From NCBI RefSeq assembly GCF_964065165.1, contig NZ_OZ061549.1:744001-808000 (forward strand): a stretch of 64,000 nucleotides of DNA, in the 5' to 3' direction. The notes under the pieces were generated by a model. That model was not told where the DNA came from and ran no database searches. It was given only the letters and a program-made list of their open reading frames with translations. The stretch is from Levilactobacillus yonginensis (lineage in GTDB: Bacteria; Bacillota; Bacilli; Lactobacillales; Lactobacillaceae). Below are positions 56,976 to 64,000 of this stretch, in pieces (position 1 is the first letter of the stretch; each line of letters starts with the position of its first letter). The translations under genes and the position numbers were made by a program.

Positions 56976-59618
56976 CTAGTCTTGTTCGCTCAGCCAATCA
57001 ACTGCGGCTGTCATAGCATCTGGCAACCCAGCGGGATTCTTCCCACCGGCTTGCGCCAGGTTAGGACGACCACCACCACCACCGTTGATCTTAGGGGCAA
57101 TGGCTTTGATTAGATCACCGGCCTTGACCTGTTTTTGTTTGTCCGCAGACACTGCAACAATCAGGTTAGCCTTCCCGTTTACCTCGGCTCCCAATACTAA
57201 CACATCGGACAGGGCTTGGTCACGCCAAGTGTCTGCTAACGCCCGCAATTGGTCCATCTTGGACACTTGTACGGTCCCACTGATCAGTTGGTAATTCCCA
57301 GCAGTCGTAATCTTATCGAACACGGCACTGGCCTCTTGACTAGCCAACTTGCCTTCTAAGGCTGTTTGTTGCTGTTCTAAGCTCTTCACTTGTGCTTGTA
57401 GGGCGCTAACCTTCTGAGTCACTTCAGTAACCTGAGTGACCTTTAGAGCGTTCCCTACGGCATGTAAAATGTCATCATGATCGTGCAAGTACTTGTAAGC
57501 GGCAGCTGAAGTCACAGCTTCAATCCGCCGGACACCGGCACCAACCCCGGATTCTGAGGTAATCTTGAACAAGCCAATTTCATTGGTATTCTTAACGTGG
57601 TTCCCCCCACAAAATTCAGTTACAAAATCACCAGCACTGACGACCCGAACGGTCTTTCCGTACTTTTCACTAAACAGCGCAATGGCACCCATCTTCTTGG
57701 CGGATTCAATGTCGGTCACAACCGTCTTAACGGGCATTTCGGCAAAGATCTTTTCGTTAACGATGGCTTCAGCCTTGGCTAAGTCAGCAGGATCAACCGC
57801 ACCAAAGTGAGTAAAGTCAAACCGCAAGTAGTCGCCTTCAACCAGTGACCCAGCTTGTTGCGTATGTTCACCGAACACTTCACGTAAAGCCTTGTCCAAT
57901 AAGTGGGTTGCCGTATGGTTCTTTTCAACTTTGCTATGGAACTTCCGGTCAACCTTCAGTTCATAACGCGTGCCCTTCTTCATTGGCGCAACGAGGCGCA
58001 ACGTGTGAAGATTTTGACCGTTAGGCGCGTGTTGCACGTCAGTCACGTGGGCAACGACAGTACCGTCACTGGCCAAGATATCCCCTTTGTCAGCAACTTG
58101 ACCACCCATTTCTGCGTAAAACGGCGTGGTGTCAAACATTGCTTCAACAGTCGCACCAGCTGGCGCTTCATCGGCCAATTGATCATCAACCACTAACTCG
58201 GTCAACGTACTGGTCGTCTCGAGGTCCGTGTACCCGACGTACTCACTAGGCGTCTTAACGTTGATCAACAGGTCATGTTGCAACCCCATCGCTGTTTGCT
58301 TGCCCCGCGCGTTACGAGCACGGTCCTTTTGCTTTTGCATTTCAGCCTTAAAGCCATCTTGGTCGACCGTAATGCCCTGGTCATCCGCGTATTCTTCAGT
58401 CAATTCAACGGGGAAACCGTAGGTATCATACAACTTGAAAGCGTCGGCACCGTCAATCTGCGTACCGCCCTGTTCTTTCAAATCAGCAATCACACTATTC
58501 AACAGGTTCAGCCCATCGTTTAACGTTTCGCCAAACCGGTCTTCTTCAGAACGAACGATCTTAGCGATATAGTCCGCCTGCTTCAAGACATCTGGGTAGT
58601 AGGACTGCATGATTTCGCCAACCACTGGGACAAGTTGATCCAAGAAAGCCCCACTGATTCCCAGCTTCTGGCCGTTAACGATTGCCCGCCGAATCAGCCG
58701 CCGGATAACGTAACCCCGACCTTCATTGCTAGGCAAGGCCCCGTCACCAATGGCAAACGTAATAGCCCGGGCATGGTCAGCAATCACCTTGAAGGCCACG
58801 TCGTCTTCGTGATTGTCACCATACTTCTTGCCGTCACTTAATTCAGCCGTTTTATGAATAATTGGCAGGAACAAGTCGGTTTCAAAGTTCGTCCGAGCAT
58901 TTTGGAAAATGGAAACGACCCGTTCTAAGCCCATCCCCGTATCAATGTTTTTACGAGGTAAGGGCTTGTAGCTACCATCCGGTTCATGGTTAAACTGGGA
59001 GAACACGATGTTCCAAACTTCCAAGTAGCGTTCATTTTCGCCACCAGGGTAATTCTCTGGATCGTCGGCAGCCAAGTTATTAAAGGCTTCGCCCCGGTCG
59101 TAGAAGACTTCGGAGTCAGGGCCCGAAGGACCTTCACCAATATCCCAAAAGTTATCTTCAACGGCAATAATGTGGTCAGGAGCAACGCCCACCGCTTCCC
59201 AAGCATCCTTGGCGTCCGTATCCTTAGGGTAAACCGTCATATACAGTTTATCAGCGTCCCAGCCAAACCAGTCTGGTGACGTCAACAGTTCCCAAGCAAA
59301 TCCAATGGCTTCTTTCTTGAAGTAGTCACCCACAGAAAAATTCCCAAGCATTTCGAACAGCGTGTGGTGGCGCGCCGTCTTCCCAACGTTTTCAATATCG
59401 TTGGTCCGGATACTCTTTTGAGAACTCGTCATCCGGGGATTCTCTGGCACAACCTGGCCGGAGAAATACTTCTTCATCGTGGCCACCCCGGAGTTGATCC
59501 ACAATAATGAGGGATCATCTTGGGGAACCAGTGACGAACTTGGTTCCACTGCGTGCCCCTTCGACTTAAAGAAGTCGAGGTACATCTGGCGAATTTCGCT
59601 ACTTGATAACTCTTTCAT
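56976..59618 (-). CDS. alaS: Alanine-tRNA ligase
   Basis: An 880-residue class II synthetase, normal length. MYLDFFKSKGHAVEPSSSLVP opens the catalytic core, and the editing domain zinc ligands are NHTATHLL (about 563) and FCGGNH (about 666). The C-terminal DHHA1 domain ends with NGGGGGRPNLAQAGG. It charges tRNA-Ala in the cytosol. GGAGGTTTTTAAGAG precedes the ATG. A T-box leader controls it. Confidence 0.97.
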   Translation of the reverse strand: MKELSSSEIRQMYLDFFKSKGHAVEPSSSLVPQDDPSLLWINSGVATMKKYFSGQVVPENPRMTSSQKSIRTNDIENVGKTARHHTLFEMLGNFSVGDYFKKEAIGFAWELLTSPDWFGWDADKLYMTVYPKDTDAKDAWEAVGVAPDHIIAVEDNFWDIGEGPSGPDSEVFYDRGEAFNNLAADDPENYPGGENERYLEVWNIVFSQFNHEPDGSYKPLPRKNIDTGMGLERVVSIFQNARTNFETDLFLPIIHKTAELSDGKKYGDNHEDDVAFKVIADHARAITFAIGDGALPSNEGRGYVIRRLIRRAIVNGQKLGISGAFLDQLVPVVGEIMQSYYPDVLKQADYIAKIVRSEEDRFGETLNDGLNLLNSVIADLKEQGGTQIDGADAFKLYDTYGFPVELTEEYADDQGITVDQDGFKAEMQKQKDRARNARGKQTAMGLQHDLLINVKTPSEYVGYTDLETTSTLTELVVDDQLADEAPAGATVEAMFDTTPFYAEMGGQVADKGDILASDGTVVAHVTDVQHAPNGQNLHTLRLVAPMKKGTRYELKVDRKFHSKVEKNHTATHLLDKALREVFGEHTQQAGSLVEGDYLRFDFTHFGAVDPADLAKAEAIVNEKIFAEMPVKTVVTDIESAKKMGAIALFSEKYGKTVRVVSAGDFVTEFCGGNHVKNTNEIGLFKITSESGVGAGVRRIEAVTSAAAYKYLHDHDDILHAVGNALKVTQVTEVTQKVSALQAQVKSLEQQQTALEGKLASQEASAVFDKITTAGNYQLISGTVQVSKMDQLRALADTWRDQALSDVLVLGAEVNGKANLIVAVSADKQKQVKAGDLIKAIAPKINGGGGGRPNLAQAGGKNPAGLPDAMTAAVDWLSEQD

Positions 59619-59852
59619 CTCTTAAAAACCTCCAAAAAATGTCAAAAACACCGTTGCCCGTAAAGACGCCGAAGCGCGGTACCACTTTACTTGCAACGAT
59701 GTTTTAATCGTTTACCTCTTGAACTCATAACGCTGAGTCGCGATGTTACTGAGGGAGCGCCACCCCGTTACCGACTCGTTTTTCACAGCATCCAAAACGT
59801 TTCTGAAAATCCGTAACCGGGGGTATGTCCTCGAGATATATTTAATTGTCCA
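59619..59852 (-). promoter_or_regulatory. T-box riboswitch leader of alaS
   Basis: The minus strand carries the T-box core AAGTGGTACCGCG (59675-59687); its UGGU would pair with the ACCA end of tRNA-Ala. A stem I (ACCCC-CGGTTAC with GTAACGGGGT) precedes it, with GGCGCT (59756-59761) on its 3' side offering GCG or GCT as alanine specifier codon. A terminator stem (AACATCGTTGC/GCAACGGTGTT plus GTAAAG/CTTTAC, then TTTTT, 59644-59703) encloses the T-box, so uncharged tRNA should favour the antiterminator. Confidence 0.9.
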
Positions 59853-59858
59853 TTCAAA

Positions 59859-59887
59859 ATTATAGGTGGCTGAGCTGACCTTGTCAA
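59859..59887 (-). promoter_or_regulatory. Promoter of the alaS T-box leader
   Basis: TTGACA, 17-bp spacer, TATAAT, both consensus hexamers perfect, on the minus strand. Confidence 0.93.
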
Positions 59888-59920
59888 TTCTGAAGTGCCG
59901 GCTCACCGACGAATCTCAGA

Positions 59921-61279
59921 TTATTGGTAACGGTCTGATTCGCGCTTCCGCCGTTTCCGCTCATTACGCGCACTCTGACGTGCCGCAATCCGCTTCTCTT
60001 GGTCCTTCTTGGCGTGAATGATCTGCTTGATTTGGTGCTTATAGCCAGGCTTGATCTTCTTTTTCTTCTTCTTGACCATCCCAATCAGGGTTGGATCCAA
60101 CTTAGCGGTACTCTTAGCCCGCTTAGTCCGGCGGTTCCGGTCATAGGAATCAACGATTTCACCATTGCTGATGCGCTTAGGTTGGAACTTGATCCCCAAC
60201 GCTTCAATCTGGCTGATCTTAACTTCCTCATCTGGTGAGTACAGGGTGATGGCCGTTCCTGGCATCCCCTGACGGCCCGTCCGACCGACCCGGTGAATAA
60301 AGAAGTCCAAATCTTCAGGGATATCATCGTTGATCACGTGAGAAACCCCTTCAATATCAATTCCCCGGGCAGCCAAGTCGGTTGCCACCACAAACTGATA
60401 CTGCAAGTTCTTAACTTCACGCATGACCCGCTTCCGTTCACGAGGCTTGATGCCCCCGTGAATCATGGCAACCTTGAGGCCTTGATTCTTCAAGAAGTCG
60501 TGAATTTGTTCAACTCGCGTCTTGGTATTCGCAAAGATTAAGACCAGGTAAGGTTCTCCCATCGTAATCAGGGAATAGATCAGTTGGTTTCTGTTCTGAC
60601 CTTTGGTTGAAATCAACCAATTGTCGATGGTGTCTGAAATAATGGTATCAGTTGGAATCTCTTCAACAACTGGATGGTTCATGTACTTACGTAAGAATGG
60701 GTTCAACCGTTGGGGAATCGTCGCTGAAAAGACCATCATTTGCAGGTTCTTAGGCATCCGGCCAGCAATCTTATCAACTTGGTCTAAGAAACCTAAGTCC
60801 AAAGTCATGTCAGCTTCATCGACGACAAACTGCCGTGTGGTATGCACATCCAGTGCTTGTGAGTCAATTAAATCCTTGACCCGACCAGGCGTCCCAATAA
60901 TCAATTGGGGTTGATAATGATGCAGCTTTTCAATCTGCCGCTTCTTATCAGTCCCCCCAACGTAATTACCAATCCGAATTTCAAAAGGTGCCTCAGCTGC
61001 TAGTTGTTCTGCCGCTGTGTGAATTTGGTAAGCGAGTTCCCGGCTAGGGGTCGTGATCACTGCCTGAACCTGGTTCTCTTCAGTCAGTTGATTAAAAATC
61101 GGTAACAGGAACGTATGGGTCTTCCCACTCCCGGTCTGTGATTGGCCGACAACGTCCTTGCCCGAAGCGATGATGGGAATTAATTTTTCCTGAACCGCTG
61201 TGGGCTTTACGAAGCCAATCTTGTGCAAGGCCGTCATCAAATACGGCTGCAGGTTAAATTCTTTAAAATCCTTGCTCAT
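59921..61279 (-). CDS. cshB: DEAD-box RNA helicase (CshB-like)
   Basis: A 452-residue helicase with all motifs: Q motif PTAVQEKLIP, I SQTGSGKT (47-54), Ia PSRELAYQ, II VDEADMTLD (DEAD, about 152), III SAT, V ATDLAARGIDIEGV (about 314) and VI HRVGRTGRQG (about 341), followed by a Lys/Arg-rich tail. It probably remodels rRNA or mRNA, perhaps in the cold. CshB is the closest match by memory; CshA is the alternative. The ATG overlaps the nrnA stop as ATGA. Confidence 0.88.
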   Translation of the reverse strand: MSKDFKEFNLQPYLMTALHKIGFVKPTAVQEKLIPIIASGKDVVGQSQTGSGKTHTFLLPIFNQLTEENQVQAVITTPSRELAYQIHTAAEQLAAEAPFEIRIGNYVGGTDKKRQIEKLHHYQPQLIIGTPGRVKDLIDSQALDVHTTRQFVVDEADMTLDLGFLDQVDKIAGRMPKNLQMMVFSATIPQRLNPFLRKYMNHPVVEEIPTDTIISDTIDNWLISTKGQNRNQLIYSLITMGEPYLVLIFANTKTRVEQIHDFLKNQGLKVAMIHGGIKPRERKRVMREVKNLQYQFVVATDLAARGIDIEGVSHVINDDIPEDLDFFIHRVGRTGRQGMPGTAITLYSPDEEVKISQIEALGIKFQPKRISNGEIVDSYDRNRRTKRAKSTAKLDPTLIGMVKKKKKKIKPGYKHQIKQIIHAKKDQEKRIAARQSARNERKRRKRESDRYQ

Positions 61280-62241
61280 TCATTTTCTCCTTTATCGTTA
61301 GCCACTAACTCATCGAGCTCGTGGATAACTTGGTCAATCTCTGCTTGATCGTGGGCAGTGGCACCACTGGCCAGAGCGTGACCGCCCCCACCGTGATTCT
61401 TCGCTAATTCATTGATGGAAGGCCCCTTCGACCGCAACCGAATGCGGAACGTCTGGTCCTTAGATTCAACGAAAATGGCCCAAGCAACGACCGACGTAAT
61501 CTTGCCGGGTAATGGCACCACAGCAGACGTTGAATCCTTGGCAGCTAGTCCAAAGGACTCAACGATTTCATCAGTCAACTTAAGGTACGCTGCCCCACTA
61601 GGCAGAATTTCGAGGTTCTGGTAAACGTACGCGGACAACTTGGCCATAGCCGGCGAAATTTCATCTTCCGCCTGGTTGACGGCGGTCATGGAAAAGTTGT
61701 AGGTCAGAAGCTTACTAGCTACCGCAAATGTGTTGGCAGAGGTAGCTGGGTACATGAACCGACCCGTATCACCAATGATGCCGGCATACAGTAGTCGTGC
61801 CGCATCGTCAGGCATAGTCAGCTCAGCAGAGTTCACATCGTACCAGTCATAAATGATTTCAGACGTACTAGACGCTTGGTCCAATACCCACTGAAGATCA
61901 CCAAAGGCATCGTCGTTGGGATGGTGATCAATTTTAATGACCGCCTTCCCCGACTGCCACCGTTCGTCATCGACCCGTGGCTGGTTAGCCGTGTCGACCA
62001 CGATGACTAAGGCATCCTGAAAGACCTCATCGGCCACGTCCTGGTCGGCCTGACCCATCCAGTCAAAGCCAGGATAATGTTTTCCAACGGCCAAGACTTT
62101 TTTATCAGGGAAACTAGCTTTTAAAATATCCCGTAAAGCCAATTGAGCCCCGATACAATCAGGATCTGGGCGTTGATGACGGTGAATAATAATCGTTTCA
62201 TACTTTTTAATTTCTTCTAAAATGGCAGTTTCAATGGCCAA
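61276..62241 (-). CDS. nrnA: Oligoribonuclease / pAp phosphatase NrnA (DHH family)
   Basis: A 321-residue DHH-DHHA1 enzyme: IIIHRHQRPDPDCIGAQLAL (17-36), VVDTANQPR (about 87), KIDHHPNDDAFG (about 105-116) and C-terminal NHGGGGHALASGAT (about 280). It degrades short RNAs and pAp or pGpG. The start is TTG with GGGTGA upstream, 60 bp from a good promoter. The order nrnA, then helicase is typical of lactobacilli. Confidence 0.92.
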   Translation of the reverse strand: MAIETAILEEIKKYETIIIHRHQRPDPDCIGAQLALRDILKASFPDKKVLAVGKHYPGFDWMGQADQDVADEVFQDALVIVVDTANQPRVDDERWQSGKAVIKIDHHPNDDAFGDLQWVLDQASSTSEIIYDWYDVNSAELTMPDDAARLLYAGIIGDTGRFMYPATSANTFAVASKLLTYNFSMTAVNQAEDEISPAMAKLSAYVYQNLEILPSGAAYLKLTDEIVESFGLAAKDSTSAVVPLPGKITSVVAWAIFVESKDQTFRIRLRSKGPSINELAKNHGGGGHALASGATAHDQAEIDQVIHELDELVANDKGENE

Positions 62242-62299
62242 TATAGTTCACCCGTTTTCTATCCGTTTTTTCGACCAAGACGCGTCGATACCGCGTTTC

Positions 62300-62328
62300 A
62301 GTATACAAGTTTTACGGGGTAATATCAA
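62300..62328 (-). promoter_or_regulatory. Promoter of nrnA-cshB
   Basis: TTGATA, 17-bp spacer, TATACT on the minus strand, within the gap after dinB. Confidence 0.8.
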
Positions 62329-62338
62329 AGAAAGTCTG

Positions 62339-63451
62339 CTATTTCTCACGATTAGGACCAAATAACGGTAATTTTAAATTTTCAAACGTCTGGGCTGCCA
62401 AACCAGTGATCGTAATTCCTAGCAGGCGAACGGGGTCCTCATCTTTAGCCACACTGTGGTATAAGTCCAGCGCCAGTTCATAATACACCTGAGCGTCGTT
62501 ATCGATGAAGTCATCCTGGGTAATCCGTTTCGTAATAGTGTTAAATTCACTGTCCCGGAACTTCAATACCAGGGTTTTACCGTGACGTTGCTTTTGTTTA
62601 ACCGTTGCGGCGACCATTTCCGCTAAGCGCTGCAGCTGGTTCTCCACTTCACCCAACGAGGTCAGGGGTGGGCCGTACGTCCGTTCCTTGCCAATCGATT
62701 TACGTTCTCGTAGATACTCCACTGGTCGCTCATCAATCCCACGAACGCGTTGATACAGCACATAGCCAAACTTGCCAAAATCGTGAATCAACTCCAGCTG
62801 TGATCGTTGAAAAAGGTCCGCTCCGCTCATGATTCCCAGCTCGTGCATCTTAGGCACCGTCTTCTTGCCCACCCCCCGATACCGCTCAATTGGCAATGCC
62901 ATGAGAAAATCGTGGGCGTCTTCCGGCAAAATCACACTGACTCCGACCGGCTTCCGAAAGTCAGAGGCTTCCTTGGCCAAGAACTTACTGTATGAGATTC
63001 CCGTTGAACACGTTAAGTGAGTCTTTTCAAAAATTTCTACCTGAATAGCGTGGGCAACCTGAACTGCCGAATGCATGTGGTGCTTATTTTCCGTCACATC
63101 AAGATAGGCTTCATCAAAAGCAACGGTTTCAATTTTGTCCGTATATTCATGAAAAATGGCGTGAATTTGATCCGAAATTTCTCGGTAATGGGGGAAATCC
63201 GGGTCCTTAAACGTGGCATTGGGTGAGAGTTTTAACGCCTCATTAGCATTCATAGCAGAATGAACCCCAGCCTGTCGTGCTACATAATTAGCGGTGGTCA
63301 CAACACCACGACCACCCGTACGACGAGGGTCTCGAGCAATAATCAAAGGATGCCCCTTAAACTCTGGGTGGTCCCGCTCCTCAATCGACGCGTAGAACGC
63401 ATCCATATCAACATGAATAATCTTTCGTTGCGTGTATTTTGCGGGTACCAC
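62339..63451 (-). CDS. dinB: DNA polymerase IV (Y family)
   Basis: A 370-residue translesion polymerase: [20 protein letters not shown] (9-28), [12 protein letters not shown] and the catalytic [11 protein letters not shown] (about 103-113), plus the helix-hairpin-helix [15 protein letters not shown]. Normal length. I start at a GTG eight bases after GGGAGG; a reading 38 codons longer would run through the promoter and SOS-like operator. Its promoter structure points to damage induction. Confidence 0.95.
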   Translation of the reverse strand: MVPAKYTQRKIIHVDMDAFYASIEERDHPEFKGHPLIIARDPRRTGGRGVVTTANYVARQAGVHSAMNANEALKLSPNATFKDPDFPHYREISDQIHAIFHEYTDKIETVAFDEAYLDVTENKHHMHSAVQVAHAIQVEIFEKTHLTCSTGISYSKFLAKEASDFRKPVGVSVILPEDAHDFLMALPIERYRGVGKKTVPKMHELGIMSGADLFQRSQLELIHDFGKFGYVLYQRVRGIDERPVEYLRERKSIGKERTYGPPLTSLGEVENQLQRLAEMVAATVKQKQRHGKTLVLKFRDSEFNTITKRITQDDFIDNDAQVYYELALDLYHSVAKDEDPVRLLGITITGLAAQTFENLKLPLFGPNREK

Positions 63452-63487
63452 CGTGGTCACCTCCCAGCTTAGCAAATTTCTATCCCC

Positions 63488-63516
63488 ATTGTACCCAAAC
63501 GTCCGTTTGCCTTCAA
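63488..63516 (-). promoter_or_regulatory. dinB promoter containing an SOS-type operator
   Basis: TTGAAG (63511-63516), 17-bp spacer, TACAAT (63488-63493). The spacer holds CAAACGTCCGTTTG (63496-63509), a perfect 6-2-6 palindrome with the AAC-N4-GTT core of the Gram-positive LexA (DinR) box. Confidence 0.75.
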
Positions 63517-63557
63517 CGGTTTTGATTAAAAAACTAATGGGCACGCAACCGTTTGTT

Positions 63558-63689
63558 GATAACACCCGCTCTGGTGGTCAGGGCAGGCGCCTGCTGTGGG
63601 GACGCTTCAGCCCGAGAGCGGGCTTCTCGCTCAATTTAAAGCCACGACTTTAAATGCGCCCATGACCACCCCCGCTAACGTTGTTTATC
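63558..63689. ncRNA. Candidate structured RNA between yajC and dinB, strand uncertain
   Basis: A GC-rich 132-nt stretch that folds as a branched rod. An outer helix GATAACA/TGTTTATC (one bulge) and a main helix GGTGGTCAGGGC/GCCC-A-TGACCACC flank symmetric unpaired C/G-rich segments. Inside are hairpins AGCCCG-AGAG-CGGGCT (63609-63624) and ATTTAAAG-N6-CTTTAAAT (63634-63655), plus the palindrome GCAGGCGCCTGC (63583-63594). No coding frame covers it. A long rod with a central bubble recalls 6S RNA, but I cannot confirm a family or find a clear promoter. Confidence 0.45.
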
Positions 63690-63703
63690 CCTAAAAATCA
63701 GCG

Positions 63704-63729
63704 AAAAAAAAACGGTCTCCGAGAGACCG
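63704..63729 (-). terminator. Terminator of yajC
   Basis: CGGTCTC, loop TCG, GAGACCG, then nine T residues on the minus strand. The plus strand also has a T-run, so it may end a plus-strand RNA too. Confidence 0.92.
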
Positions 63730-63741
63730 AACTTTTTGACC

Positions 63742-64000
63742 TTATTTAGCTGATTCGTCGTCAGTTTTTTCAGCAGCTTCGTCACTGGCAGTATCGTCAG
63801 TGCTGTTTTCTGCTGACTTATCTTCGGTAGCAGCTTCACTAGTTGCTTCTTCAGCAGCTGGGGCAGTTACTGCTTGTGGTGCTTGGGAAGTTACTTGCGC
63901 AATGGCCCGGAGGTCAAAGACCAAGTAGATCCCGTCGCAATCCAAGGTAGCCGTCTGGTCGGCTTGGTTGATTTCATCAATCACACCGTGTAACCGGCCA
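63742..64000 (-). CDS. yajC: Preprotein translocase subunit YajC (C-terminal part, cut by window edge)
   Basis: Only the last 86 codons are in the window; the gene continues past 64000. GRLHGVIDEINQADQTATLD followed by GIYLVFDLRAIAQV matches the conserved soluble part of YajC, a SecDF-associated membrane protein. The tail of about 50 residues is Ala/Glu/Asp/Thr-rich and acidic, probably disordered, as is common in lactobacilli. The N-terminal membrane helix is outside the window. Confidence 0.88.
   Translation of the reverse strand, partial: GRLHGVIDEINQADQTATLDCDGIYLVFDLRAIAQVTSQAPQAVTAPAAEEATSEAATEDKSAENSTDDTASDEAAEKTDDESAK

Overview
The window comes from a low-to-mid GC lactic acid bacterium of the family Lactobacillaceae. 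The 16S rRNA gene, read by eye, looks most like the Levilactobacillus brevis group, and the protein set fits: ccpA-pepQ divergent pair, ytxK-ackA, racE-rdgB, zapA-cvpA-mutS2, alaS-ireB-ruvX. Nearly everything is chromosomal core. I see no insertion sequence, prophage, integrase, origin or CRISPR array. The genus is an inference from memory of 16S sequences, not from a search.

Layout. 1-2.3 kb: the end of an MBL-fold hydrolase, an ABM-domain protein and a DUF2075 ATPase. 2.3-9.3 kb: one complete rRNA operon on the minus strand (tandem promoters near 9.13-9.27 kb, then 16S, 23S, 5S), followed by 18 tRNA genes and a terminator. The tRNA order resembles the B. subtilis trnB cluster, and one Asp-fMet pair is present twice as an identical 158-bp block. 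9.4-18.6 kb: housekeeping genes (S1-domain protein, cyclophilin, PgpA, DedA, the yunD-yutD-yutF-like cluster, a phosphoesterase, an aldo/keto reductase, an amino-acid permease). 18.7-24.6 kb: a seven-gene comG pseudopilus operon, then ytxK-ackA from its own promoter. 24.7-31.5 kb: a 1100-residue YhgE/Pip-type envelope protein, YebC, and a glutamine-type ABC transporter.

31.8-40.6 kb is the accessory part: two tandem paralogous secreted proteins (MucBP plus DUF5776-like repeats) and a 1467-residue LPXTG-anchored leucine-rich-repeat protein with a KxYKxGKxW signal peptide. A cre-like site precedes one of them, and ccpA itself lies at 42-43 kb. 41-48.4 kb: a membrane protein, ccpA/pepQ, an arsRB operon with a striking double-palindrome operator, ytxG/ytxH-like genes and an MscS channel. 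48.5-64 kb: cbpB-yfcE-rdgB-racE, yslB, trxA, mutS2-cvpA-zapA, yrzB-ruvX-ireB, alaS with a T-box leader, a DEAD-box helicase with nrnA, dinB with an SOS-like operator inside its promoter, and the end of yajC.

The most interesting unexplained signals are a GC-rich, multi-hairpin candidate RNA between yajC and dinB (63.56-63.69 kb), a repeat with pseudoknot-like order downstream of glnQ, the two tandem surface proteins with an unfamiliar N-terminal region, and two 16-bp direct repeats upstream of the YhgE-type gene. None of these is proven to be a new system.
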